DNA of 64,000 nt from Streptomyces diastaticus subsp. diastaticus (lineage in GTDB: Bacteria > Actinomycetota > Actinomycetes > Streptomycetales > Streptomycetaceae): assembly GCF_011170125.1 (NCBI RefSeq), contig NZ_BLLN01000005.1:930001-994000 (forward strand). Reading direction: 5' to 3'. The notes beneath the pieces are model-generated. The model searched no databases. It was given only the letters and a program-made list of their open reading frames with translations, and was not told the origin of the DNA. Positions 8,931 through 16,511 of the stretch are shown here, piece by piece. Made by a program: the position numbers and the translations under genes. The first letter of the stretch is position 1. Each line of letters begins with the position of its first letter.

Positions 8931-8957
8931 GGGCCCACCGGGCCCACCGGGCCCACC
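8931..8957. repeat. Three tandem copies of a 9-bp unit
   Basis: GGGCCCACC occurs three times in direct succession in the promoter-side spacer of the C39 peptidase gene. The unit contains a GGGCCC palindrome. It is too short and regular for a CRISPR. An inverted pair, GACATG/CATGTC at about 8883-8908, lies next to it. Confidence 0.7.
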
Positions 8958-9044
8958 GTTCGGCTCCCGAGGGGCCCGCGGATGGGGGCAGGCAAGCCGC
9001 GTGACGGTGGCCGGTCCCGCAAAAGACGCGACACGAACGGCAGC

Positions 9045-9078
9045 GGGGGGAAGGGCGGGCCCTCCGCCCTTCCCCCCC
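9045..9078 (-). terminator. Strong hairpin downstream of the SH3-like secreted protein
   Basis: A perfect 14-bp stem (9045-9058 with 9065-9078) and a 6-nt loop lie 31 bp past the stop at 9109. The 3' arm on the plus strand runs into a tract of ten C (9073-9082). Confidence 0.75.
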
Positions 9079-9108
9079 CCCTCCATGGCCGCGCCGCTCG
9101 CGCGTGAC

Positions 9109-9516
9109 TCAAGGGGTCACGTACGTCCCGCACTTGACAGCGACCCAGGCGCGCTTCCCGTTGTGCTTGACGGGCAGCCAGCTCTTGTACGACTTCCCTC
9201 CCGACTGGCAGGTGTAGCTTCCCCCAGCCGTGATGCCGCCGCACTTGTTCAGCCAGCAGGGGACGGAGTCGTGGCCGCCCTTGCCCGGACAGTTGCCGTT
9301 CCGGTTGTACAGCGTGCGGAGCACGGTCGCGGAGGACTTGGTGCCGGAGCGGACGTTCAGCTTGCAGTGGAGCATGGTCGGTGCGGCGTAGCCGCTGCCG
9401 GCGGCCGCGGTCCCGGAGGCGCGGGCGGGCGCGGGTGCCGCGGCGGCGGTGGCCGCGGCACCCGCGAGGGCGATCCAGACGGCGGCGAAGAGGGACAGCG
9501 GACGGGCGAGGCGCAT
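9109..9516 (-). CDS. Small secreted SH3-like protein
   Basis: A 135-residue protein with a signal peptide (about 1-27, ending AAAAPAPA). The mature domain reads LHCKLNVRSGTKSSATVLRTLY, the pattern of bacterial SH3 repeats that bind cell-wall or protein ligands (LNVRSGPG...). It has five or more cysteines (HCKL, GNCPG, VPCWLNKCGG, YTCQ, VKCG), suggesting disulphides outside the cell. ATG at 9516 has AAAGGAA about 8 bp upstream. No catalytic domain is present. Confidence 0.8.
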   Translation of the reverse strand: MRLARPLSLFAAVWIALAGAAATAAAAPAPARASGTAAAGSGYAAPTMLHCKLNVRSGTKSSATVLRTLYNRNGNCPGKGGHDSVPCWLNKCGGITAGGSYTCQSGGKSYKSWLPVKHNGKRAWVAVKCGTYVTP

Positions 9517-9791
9517 GGCCCATTCCTTTCGAGCGGGCGTGTCCTCCCTTTCCCGGGGCGCCGTTCTCCGCTCACGGGAAGGACCCCGGAGGCCGACAGC
9601 GCTCACCCTGGCCGGGAGGCGTTCCTGAGGAACGCCCCGCATCCTTCCCCAGCTCCGGCACCCGCGGCAAGCCGTTTCATCAACACCCAACGGCCCTCGC
9701 AGGGGCAGGTTTTGACGTGCCCGTACGGTGAAACCGCGGATGCGGGAGGGGTTCCGCACGGAGGGAATTCACCCGGGAGGATGAGGGGCCC
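9517..9791. other. Intergenic region of about 275 bp
   Basis: It lies between the end of the fusion-gene operon and the SH3-like gene, and must hold the promoter of the latter. No clear -35/-10 pair was identified and no gene is recognised. Confidence 0.45.
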
Positions 9792-11999
9792 TCAGCTCCC
9801 GGCCAGGGCGGCGAGGACCGTCGCCGTCAGGGCCGCGCGCTCCACCATGCCGTTGACGGAGGTGTTCTCGGAGCGGGCGTGCGCCCCGGAGCCGACCGCC
9901 CCGACACCGTCCAGCACGGGGACGCCCGCGGCGACGACGAAGTTGCCGTCGCTGGCGCCGCCCACCGCCGCCTCGCGCAGGTCGAGGCCGAGCGGCGCCG
10001 CGCACCTGCGGGCGAGGTCCGCCAGCTCCGCGACCGGGGCGGTGCGTTCGAAGACCGGGCGGTTCCAGCCGCCGGAGACCTCGACGGCCGTACGCGGGTC
10101 GACGGGCCGCAGCGCGGCCAGCGCGGCGCCGATCCGCTCCTGCTCGGCGGCGGTGGCCACCCGGACGTCGAGCCGGGCGGTGGCCCGGCCGGCGGTCACG
10201 TTGCTGCGCGTACCGCCCTCGATCACGCCGGTGTTGAGGGAGGTGCCCGCCGCCGGGTCGCGCAGTGCGGCGAGGCGGAGGATCTGGTGGGCCAGTTCCT
10301 CGGTCGCGCTGGCTCCGGCCTCCGGGTCGAGTCCGGCGTGCGCCTCCCGGCCGGTGACGGTGACGGTGAAGAGGCCGACCCCCTTGCGGGCCGTCTTCAC
10401 GGCGCCGTCGGCCGCCGCCTCGAAGACCAGGGCGGCCCGGCTCTCGCGCGCCTCGGCGACGATGGCGTCGCTGGAGGCGAGGCTGCCCGTCTCCTCGTCG
10501 CCGTTGAGCAGGAGGGTGCAGGCCGGGCGGGCCAGCCCGAGCGCGTCCAGCGCCTTCAGGGCCCACACCGCCTGGACCAGTCCCGCCTTCATGTCGAAGA
10601 CGCCGGGGCCGGTGATCCGGTCGCCGTCGCGCCGGAAGGGCCAGTGGGCCAGGGTGCCGGTGGGCCAGACCGTGTCGTAGTGGCCCAGCAGCAGGACGGG
10701 GCGGGCGCCGGTCCCCGGGTAGCGGCGGACCATGAGGTCGCCGGCCTCCGCGCGGGGCCGTATCTCCTCGTCCGCCGGGGCGCCCAGGGCACCGTCGAGC
10801 CAGTGGCGTACCCAGGTGAGGCAGGCGTCGAGCGCTTCGAGGTCGTCGCTGGCACTCTCCTGGGAGGTGTACTCGGCCAGGTCGGCGACCATCTCCTCGC
10901 GGTGGGCCGCCAGCCAGTCCCGTACGGCGGCCGCCTGCTCCGCGCCGGGGGCGGCCACGTCGCCGAACGTGCTCCGGCCGCCGGCGGCCAGCCCGTCCAG
11001 GGCGTCCAGCCGGGCCTCGGTCATCAGGCCGGGGTCGCCTTCCAGCTCGCGCAGCTGGGCGATGACGGCGCGCAGGACCGGGGTGGCCACGCCGTGGCGT
11101 CCGGCCTCGGCGAAGACCTCGGCGTAGTGGGTGGTCACCTCGACCGGGCGGCGGCGGACCGCCAGATCGCGCCAGATGCCGCTGCGGTCCTTGGCCTGGG
11201 TGCGCAGCCAGGCGGTGAGACGGGCGGTGGCGGCACGGCGGGTCTCCTCGCTCGCGTCCCTGAGGAACGCGTGCGGCTCGAAGGCGTCGAACGCCTCCAG
11301 GGTGACGCCGAGCGCGTCGGCCACGGAGAAGACCTCGGCGGCGACGGCCGCCATCGTCGCGGGGTGGCGGTCGATCAGCTCGGCCATGGGGGCGTCGGCC
11401 AGCGCGGTGGCGGCCAGCATGGCGCCGAAGCCCGCCTTGGCCCAGAGGTATCCCTCGACGTTGTCGTCGGCCACGGCGGGCCCCCAGCTCCGCAGGTCGT
11501 CGACGAGGGAGCGGACGCGGTCGGAGACGGGCGCGCCGCGGCGCTCGCCGATCACCAGGGCCCCGGCGCCGCCGTCCATGATCACCCCGGGTTCGACCAC
11601 GTCGGCGAAGATGTTGACGAAGGCGGCGACGGTGCGTCCGGCGCCGATCCGCTGGGCGATCGGTTCCTCGTTGAACCCGTTCTGGAGTGAAACGACCCAG
11701 CCGTCCGGGGCGAGCCGGGGCTCGATCCAGTCGAGGGCGGCGCCGGTGGCCTGGGCCTTGACGGCCAGCAGGACACGGCCGAGGGTGGCGTCGCACTCCT
11801 CGGGGGTGACCGCCTCGACGCGTACGCTCTCTCGGTGCTCGCCCCGGGCGACGGTCAGTCCGTGCGCGCGGACGGCGGCGACGTGGGCGGCGTCGGTGTC
11901 GACGAGCCGGACCCGGTGGCCCGCCCGGGCGAGGCTGAAGGCGAGCGTTCCGCCGATGGCCCCGCCTCCGACCACGGTGTAGATGTCGGTGCTGCTCAT
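9792..11999 (-). CDS. Ketopantoate reductase (PanE/ApbA) fused to M20 metallohydrolase
   Basis: A single 735-residue frame joins two complete-looking enzymes. Residues 1-325 are a PanE/ApbA NAD(P)-dependent 2-hydroxyacid dehydrogenase: Rossmann GGGAIGG (11-17), LLAVKA, SLQNGFN with the substrate-binding Asn near 107, catalytic-type Lys near 188 in WAKAGFG, and the C-terminal helical part ending GVATPVLRAVIAQL. Residues ~350-735 are an M20 hydrolase of the carboxypeptidase G2 type with all expected metal ligands: H440 and D442 (LGHYDTVWP), D469 (GVFDMKAG), E502/E503 (NGDEETGS), a later Glu (FEAAADG) and the terminal GAHARSE His. The start ATG overlaps the SDR stop. Likely role: hydrolyse an amide and act on the released hydroxy- or keto-acid; the substrate is unknown. 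Confidence 0.9.
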   Translation of the reverse strand: MSSTDIYTVVGGGAIGGTLAFSLARAGHRVRLVDTDAAHVAAVRAHGLTVARGEHRESVRVEAVTPEECDATLGRVLLAVKAQATGAALDWIEPRLAPDGWVVSLQNGFNEEPIAQRIGAGRTVAAFVNIFADVVEPGVIMDGGAGALVIGERRGAPVSDRVRSLVDDLRSWGPAVADDNVEGYLWAKAGFGAMLAATALADAPMAELIDRHPATMAAVAAEVFSVADALGVTLEAFDAFEPHAFLRDASEETRRAATARLTAWLRTQAKDRSGIWRDLAVRRRPVEVTTHYAEVFAEAGRHGVATPVLRAVIAQLRELEGDPGLMTEARLDALDGLAAGGRSTFGDVAAPGAEQAAAVRDWLAAHREEMVADLAEYTSQESASDDLEALDACLTWVRHWLDGALGAPADEEIRPRAEAGDLMVRRYPGTGARPVLLLGHYDTVWPTGTLAHWPFRRDGDRITGPGVFDMKAGLVQAVWALKALDALGLARPACTLLLNGDEETGSLASSDAIVAEARESRAALVFEAAADGAVKTARKGVGLFTVTVTGREAHAGLDPEAGASATEELAHQILRLAALRDPAAGTSLNTGVIEGGTRSNVTAGRATARLDVRVATAAEQERIGAALAALRPVDPRTAVEVSGGWNRPVFERTAPVAELADLARRCAAPLGLDLREAAVGGASDGNFVVAAGVPVLDGVGAVGSGAHARSENTSVNGMVERAALTATVLAALAGS

Positions 12000-12835
12000 G
12001 CGGGGTGTCCCTTCGTGGCGTCGGCGGGTGCGGACGTGGCGGGCCGGGCGGGGGCGTCGGCCGGCCCGGTGGCGGGGGGCCAGATGCGGGGCAGGTGGAG
12101 GGCGCCGGTGCCCGAGCCGCCGTCGACGCGCAGGATCTCGCCGGTGATCCAGGAGGCCTCGGGTCCGGCGATCCAGCGGACCGCGCGGGCGATGTCCTCG
12201 GGGCTGCCCGGCCGGCCGAGGGGGTTGGCCCCGATGGCGGCGGCGTACTGCTCGGACACCGGGTTGCAGGCGCTGTCGACCGGGACGAACCCGGGGCTGA
12301 CGGCGTTGACCCGGATGCCGTGGGCGCCCAGTTCGAGGGCGGCGGCCCGGGTCGCCATCTCCAGGGCGGCCTTGGAGCTGGCGTAGGGGCCGCCGCCGGG
12401 ACGGGCGCGCAGGGCCGAGCCGGAGGAGATGTTGACGACCGTGCCGCCCTCACCGCGTGCGGCGGCCAGTCGCGCGTAGGCGGCGGTGGCGAGCACCGGG
12501 GCGCGCAGGTTGACGGCGAAGAGGCGGTCCCACGCCTCGGCGGTCAGCTCGGCCATGTCGAGGGACGGGTAGACGCCGGCCGCGTTGACCAGCACGTCCA
12601 CCGGTCCCCGCGCCGCCCACGCCCGGCGGACCAGTTCTTCCGGGGCGTCGGCGGCGGTCAGGTCGGCGGTGAGCACCCCGGTGGCGGAGGCGGTGGCGGC
12701 GAGGTGGGCGGCGAGGTCGTCGAGCGGGGCGCGGTCGCGGTCGGCCAGGGTCAGGACGGCGCCCTGCGCGGCGAACTGCGCGGCGATCGCCCGGCCGATG
12801 CCGCCGGCCGCGCCGGTGACGAGGACGTGGCGCAT
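11996..12835 (-). CDS. SDR-family oxidoreductase
   Basis: A 279-residue short-chain dehydrogenase/reductase. It has the NAD(P) motif TGAAGGIG (8-15), NAAG, and the catalytic Ser in NISSGSA plus YxxxK in YASSKAA. A proline/alanine-rich tail of about 35 residues after the usual end (VDGGSGTG) is unusual. An Asp at the end of beta2 (TLADRDRA) suggests a preference for NAD. It overlaps the upstream transporter by one base (TGATG) and the downstream fusion gene by four (ATGA), so it is part of a coupled operon, probably oxidising a hydroxyl of the imported compound. Confidence 0.93.
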   Translation of the reverse strand: MRHVLVTGAAGGIGRAIAAQFAAQGAVLTLADRDRAPLDDLAAHLAATASATGVLTADLTAADAPEELVRRAWAARGPVDVLVNAAGVYPSLDMAELTAEAWDRLFAVNLRAPVLATAAYARLAAARGEGGTVVNISSGSALRARPGGGPYASSKAALEMATRAAALELGAHGIRVNAVSPGFVPVDSACNPVSEQYAAAIGANPLGRPGSPEDIARAVRWIAGPEASWITGEILRVDGGSGTGALHLPRIWPPATGPADAPARPATSAPADATKGHPA

Positions 12836-14142
12836 CAGTGGAACTCCTTGTCCTTCGTCTCCGGCATCGTCACGTAGACGAGGAAGGAGATCAGCGACGC
12901 GCCGGCGACGTACAGCCACAACAGGTCGCTGTGACCGCTCCCGTGCATCCAGGTGGTGAGGTACGGGGCGGTGCCGCCGAAGAGGGCGACGGCCAGCGCG
13001 TACGGCAGGGCGATCCCGGTGGCGCGGATCTCGGCGGGGAACTGCTCGGCCATGATGACGGCGCAGTTGGCGGAGTAGCCGAGGATCAGCAGCATCCCGG
13101 TCAGCTGCACCAGGAAGAGGCTGAGGAAACTGTCGTCCAGCAGGTGCAGCAGCGGCCAGGCCAGTACCACGAACCCGCCCGCGAAGGCGGCCATCGTCGG
13201 CTTGCGGCCGAGCCGGTCGGAGAGCAGGCCGACGAAGGGCAGCAGCACGACGAAGACGACCAGGCACAGCGTCTGGGAGAGCAGGGCGGTGCTGAGCGGG
13301 ATGCCGGTGGTGAGATTGGCGTACGTCGGGAGGTAGTTGACCCAGATGTAGTACGTGAGGGTGCCCGCGATGGTGATGCCGGCCACCCGCAGCGCGGCGC
13401 CGGGGTGCTCGACGAACATCGCCTTCAGCGGATTGGAGCGGGTGCGGCCCGAGCCCTGGGCGCGGGTGAAGGAGTCGGTGTCCTCCACCGAGACCCGCAG
13501 CCAGAGGCCGACCAGCCCGAGGAGTCCGCCGATGACGAAGGCGATGCGCCATCCCCAGGCGTGCAGGGTCTCGTCGCTGAGCAGGGAGGTGGTGAGGGTG
13601 CCCAGCAGGGAGGCGATCAGCACGCCGCCGGCGACGGAGACCTGCTGCCAGGACCCGGCGAAGGCGCGGCGTCCCCTGGCGGCGGACTCGACGAGGAAGG
13701 CCGAGGAGGAGCCGAACTCGCCGCCGGCGGAGAAGCCCTGGACCAGCCGGGCGACGAGCAGCACCAGCGGGGCGAGGAACCCGATGGTCTCGTAGCTCGG
13801 GGTCAGGGCGATGACGAAGGCGGCGCCGGCCATCAGCCCGACCGTCAGGGTCATGCCCTTCTTGCGGCCGTGGCGGTCGGCGTAGACACCGAGGACGGCC
13901 GCGCCGACGGGCCGCATGACGAAGCCGACGGCGAAGACGGCCAGCGTGGAGAGGAGAGCGACCGCTTCGTTGCCGGAGGGGAAGAACTCGTCGGCGATGA
14001 TCTTGGCGAAGATCGAGTAGAGGGCCCAGTCGACCCACTCCACGGTGTTGCCTATGGTGCCGGCGACGATGGCCTTGCGCTGCCTGCCGGTCAGTCTGTG
14101 CGCGGTGCCCGGGGCGGGGGCCGTGCGGGGCTCGGTGCTCAT
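12835..14142 (-). CDS. MFS transporter, metabolite:H+ symporter (MHS) type
   Basis: A 435-residue, 12-helix inner-membrane transporter. The N-terminus ...GNTVEWVDWALYSIF and the loop GVYADRHGRKKGM are hallmarks of the MHS group (KgtP, ShiA, ProP, citrate and dicarboxylate carriers), and the mirrored loop LLSDRLGRKPTM separates helices 8 and 9. RLVQGFSAGGEFGSSSAFLVE is the conserved helix 5 region. It probably imports an organic acid or zwitterion degraded by the neighbouring enzymes. ATG overlaps the deacetylase stop (ATGA). Confidence 0.93.
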   Translation of the reverse strand: MSTEPRTAPAPGTAHRLTGRQRKAIVAGTIGNTVEWVDWALYSIFAKIIADEFFPSGNEAVALLSTLAVFAVGFVMRPVGAAVLGVYADRHGRKKGMTLTVGLMAGAAFVIALTPSYETIGFLAPLVLLVARLVQGFSAGGEFGSSSAFLVESAARGRRAFAGSWQQVSVAGGVLIASLLGTLTTSLLSDETLHAWGWRIAFVIGGLLGLVGLWLRVSVEDTDSFTRAQGSGRTRSNPLKAMFVEHPGAALRVAGITIAGTLTYYIWVNYLPTYANLTTGIPLSTALLSQTLCLVVFVVLLPFVGLLSDRLGRKPTMAAFAGGFVVLAWPLLHLLDDSFLSLFLVQLTGMLLILGYSANCAVIMAEQFPAEIRATGIALPYALAVALFGGTAPYLTTWMHGSGHSDLLWLYVAGASLISFLVYVTMPETKDKEFH

Positions 14143-15074
14143 GAGGTGTGCTCCGGGATCTCGTGGGCGGGAGGGGCCGTCCGGACGGCCCGGGCCAGAT
14201 CCGCGTGGGTGGCGTACCAGACGCCGGGGTGGGCGCAGATGTGGTCCAGCAGTTCGCGCAGCACGGTCAGGCGCGAGCGGTGGCCGATGACGTGCGGATG
14301 CAGGGTGAGCTGGAAGACGCCGCCGGAGCGGTAGGCGGCGTCGAACTCGTCCCGCCAGATCTCCAGCACGTCCCGGGGGCGGCTGTGCGGGCGGACGGCG
14401 CCGTAGCGGTCCATGGTGAAGTACGGCGCGTCGTCGCGGATCCAGTCGACCGGGATCTCCACGAGCCCGGTGGGCCGGCCCCCGGCGAGGATCTCGTAGG
14501 GCTCGTCGTCGGCCATGAGCGAGGAGTCGTAGGCGAAGCCGAGGTCGAGGATGGTGTCCAGGGTCGAGTCGGAGAAGTCCCAGGACGGGGTGCGGATGCC
14601 GGTGGGCCGCTCTCCCGTGATCTCGGTGAGGGTCTCCAGCGCCCGGCCCACCAGTTCCTTCTCGTCCTCGGCCGCGAGCAGCGTGTTGCGTTCGTGGATC
14701 CAGCCGTGGACGGCGATCTCGTGGCCGTCGCGGGTGTAGGCCCGGGCTTCCTCGGGGTGCAGCAGCGCGGAGACGGCGGGCATGAAGAAGGTGGCCGGCA
14801 CCCCGAAGCGGGCGAGCAGCGCCAGGACGCGCGGTGCTCCGACCCGGGCCCCGTACTCCCCCTGTGCCAGCAGGCCGGGGCTGGTCTGTCCGTCCCGGAG
14901 CGGGATCGTCTCGTGGTCGGAGTCGAAGGACAGGGCGACGGCGACCCGGGCGCCGTCCGGCCAGCGCTCCGGCCGCAGCGGGCGCCCGGCGCGGACCGCG
15001 TCGACGTGGCGGCGCCAGGTGGTCTCGGGCCACTGCCAGCTCGGGGTGGTGGTCTCCGGATCTGTGGTGGGCAT
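14139..15074 (-). CDS. CE4 polysaccharide-deacetylase-fold amidohydrolase
   Basis: A 311-residue protein of the polysaccharide deacetylase (NodB-like) fold with no signal peptide. Metal-site pieces are visible: SFDSDHE near 50, FFMPAVSA, the EIAVHGWIHERN His pair (about 118-122), TPSWDFS, and QLTLHPHVIGHR near the C-terminus. The YDSSLMADDEPYEI segment is shared with the PgdA/cyclic-imidase branch rather than with secreted chitin deacetylases, so a cytoplasmic cyclic imide, allantoin-like or N-acyl substrate is more likely than a polysaccharide. It is the first gene of the four-gene operon; 197 bp separate it from the regulator. Confidence 0.85.
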   Translation of the reverse strand: MPTTDPETTTPSWQWPETTWRRHVDAVRAGRPLRPERWPDGARVAVALSFDSDHETIPLRDGQTSPGLLAQGEYGARVGAPRVLALLARFGVPATFFMPAVSALLHPEEARAYTRDGHEIAVHGWIHERNTLLAAEDEKELVGRALETLTEITGERPTGIRTPSWDFSDSTLDTILDLGFAYDSSLMADDEPYEILAGGRPTGLVEIPVDWIRDDAPYFTMDRYGAVRPHSRPRDVLEIWRDEFDAAYRSGGVFQLTLHPHVIGHRSRLTVLRELLDHICAHPGVWYATHADLARAVRTAPPAHEIPEHTS

Positions 15075-15271
15075 GGTGCTCTCCGGTGTGGGCTCAGGGG
15101 GGCGCGCCCGGTGTGCGGGGACGGCTGACAGGGCCGTCGGCGTACGCCTGACGTGCCGGTGCGCGGGGTGCGCGGAAGTCCCGGTGCGCGGGATGCGGGT
15201 GTGCTGATGTGCGGAGGTGTACGGCCGGCCGCGGGGGCGGCGGGGTGCGGAGGGTTCGCCCGGTGGGCGGG

Positions 15272-16279
15272 TCAGGCGCCCTGGTCCAGCCGGGTCCAGG
15301 CGCCCTTCAGGGTGGCGAGGTGCACGGTGACGTCCGAGGCGTTGAGCCCCGGCAGGGCACCGATGACCTCACCGGTGTAGCGGAACAGATCGGTGCGGCG
15401 GGGCAGGACCATGTGCCCCACCAGGTTGAACCGGCCGGTGGCGGCGGCCAGGAACTTGGTGCCGGGGTGCCGGGCGAGTTGCCGGCCCGCGGCGTCGAGC
15501 TGGTCCGGCTCGATGGACAGCCAGACCATGAATTCGGCCTGGTATCCGAGGAGCGCGGGCTCGACCAGGGTGCGGAAGTGCAGGACTCCGCGTGCCACGA
15601 GCCGCTCCAGCGCCCGCGAGACGCTGGACTCGCTGCGGTCCAGCCGGCGCGCCAGGGCGCTGACCGGCAGCCTGCCGTCCTGGGCCAGGCCGTCGGCGAC
15701 GGCCTGTTCGAGAGCGGAGAGCGCTTGTGGCGCCCGGTCCCAGTCGTCACGGTCGCACGGTGGGGCGAGCGTGGCGGGCCGCAGGTCGGCGACGGCCTCG
15801 GCGGGCAGCAGGCCGGTGTCCCACATCGCTGCCGAGGTGAAGCTGCGGATGACGGCGACGCACTCGGTGCCGGTGATCAGGTGGGCACCCGGCAGGTCGG
15901 TGAAGAGCAGCCTCATCAGCTCCTCGTTGTCCCGGGCGACGAAGTCGACGATCAGGTCGGCCGTGCCGGTGACGACGGCGAGGAACCGCGTCTCCGGGCA
16001 GGCGGCCAGCAGCTCGGCGAGTTCGAGGCCCTTGCCCGGCTTGGCGTGCACGCGCACCAGCATGGAGGAGCCGCTCCCGGTGCGGTCCAGCTCCACCGCG
16101 CCGACCACGTGGACGAGCCGCCGCTCACGCAGCGCCTGGTAGCGCCGCTGCGCGGTGGTCTCGCTCGCTCCCACCCAGCGGGAGACGGAGTTCCACGAGG
16201 CACGGCCGTTGAGCTGGAGCGCGGCGATGACGCGGCGGTCCAGCTCATCGATCATGCCTGCGTGGGCGCGGGGTCTCAT
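15272..16279 (-). CDS. Tandem-duplicated Lrp/AsnC-family regulator
   Basis: A 335-residue protein, about twice the usual Lrp size. Unit 1 has an AsnC HTH (about 17-65, LDRRVIAALQLNGRASWNSV then TAQRRYQALRERRLV) and a RAM-type ligand domain (about 75-150, VRVHAKPGKGLELAELLA). Unit 2 repeats the plan: HTH at about 190-235 (VSALARRLDRSESSVSRALERL) and RAM at about 240-320. ATG at 16279 is chosen because a predicted promoter places the start point on that A, giving a leaderless mRNA; ATG at 16255 is the alternative. It lies just upstream of, and codirectional with, the operon at 9792-15074 and is its likely regulator. Confidence 0.88.
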   Translation of the reverse strand: MRPRAHAGMIDELDRRVIAALQLNGRASWNSVSRWVGASETTAQRRYQALRERRLVHVVGAVELDRTGSGSSMLVRVHAKPGKGLELAELLAACPETRFLAVVTGTADLIVDFVARDNEELMRLLFTDLPGAHLITGTECVAVIRSFTSAAMWDTGLLPAEAVADLRPATLAPPCDRDDWDRAPQALSALEQAVADGLAQDGRLPVSALARRLDRSESSVSRALERLVARGVLHFRTLVEPALLGYQAEFMVWLSIEPDQLDAAGRQLARHPGTKFLAAATGRFNLVGHMVLPRRTDLFRYTGEVIGALPGLNASDVTVHLATLKGAWTRLDQGA

Positions 16280-16286
16280 GGCACGG

Positions 16287-16316
16287 ACGTTAACCACCGG
16301 CCGGGAAACCCGTCAA
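16287..16316 (-). promoter_or_regulatory. Promoter of the AsnC-type regulator, leaderless
   Basis: Minus-strand TTGACG (16311-16316), an 18-bp spacer, then TAACGT (16287-16292). Seven bases separate the -10 box from the ATG at 16279, so transcription probably begins at the start codon. Confidence 0.6.
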
Positions 16317-16511
16317 CGGTGGAATCCTGCACGGCTCTCCGCCCACCGGCGGTTCTCCCGCGCGGCGCGGGTTCCAGGGAGGGGAATTCCGCAGATCGAC
16401 CCGTTCCCACGCCGCGGCCCCGGTGTGCAGGATCGCCCCGCGCGGATACGGGAATTCCCCCACGTGCGGTGCCGCCGCCCAGGTGGGGAGGGGTGTGCCG
16501 CTCTCGGGCCG

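Noticed and set aside
8931-8957. CRISPR-like direct repeat
   Set aside because: Three contiguous 9-mers without spacers; no cas genes in the window.
11996-14038. 680-codon frame that would make an SDR with a long N-terminal extension
   Set aside because: The extension is an off-frame reading of the MHS transporter; the SDR begins at the TGATG overlap at 12835.
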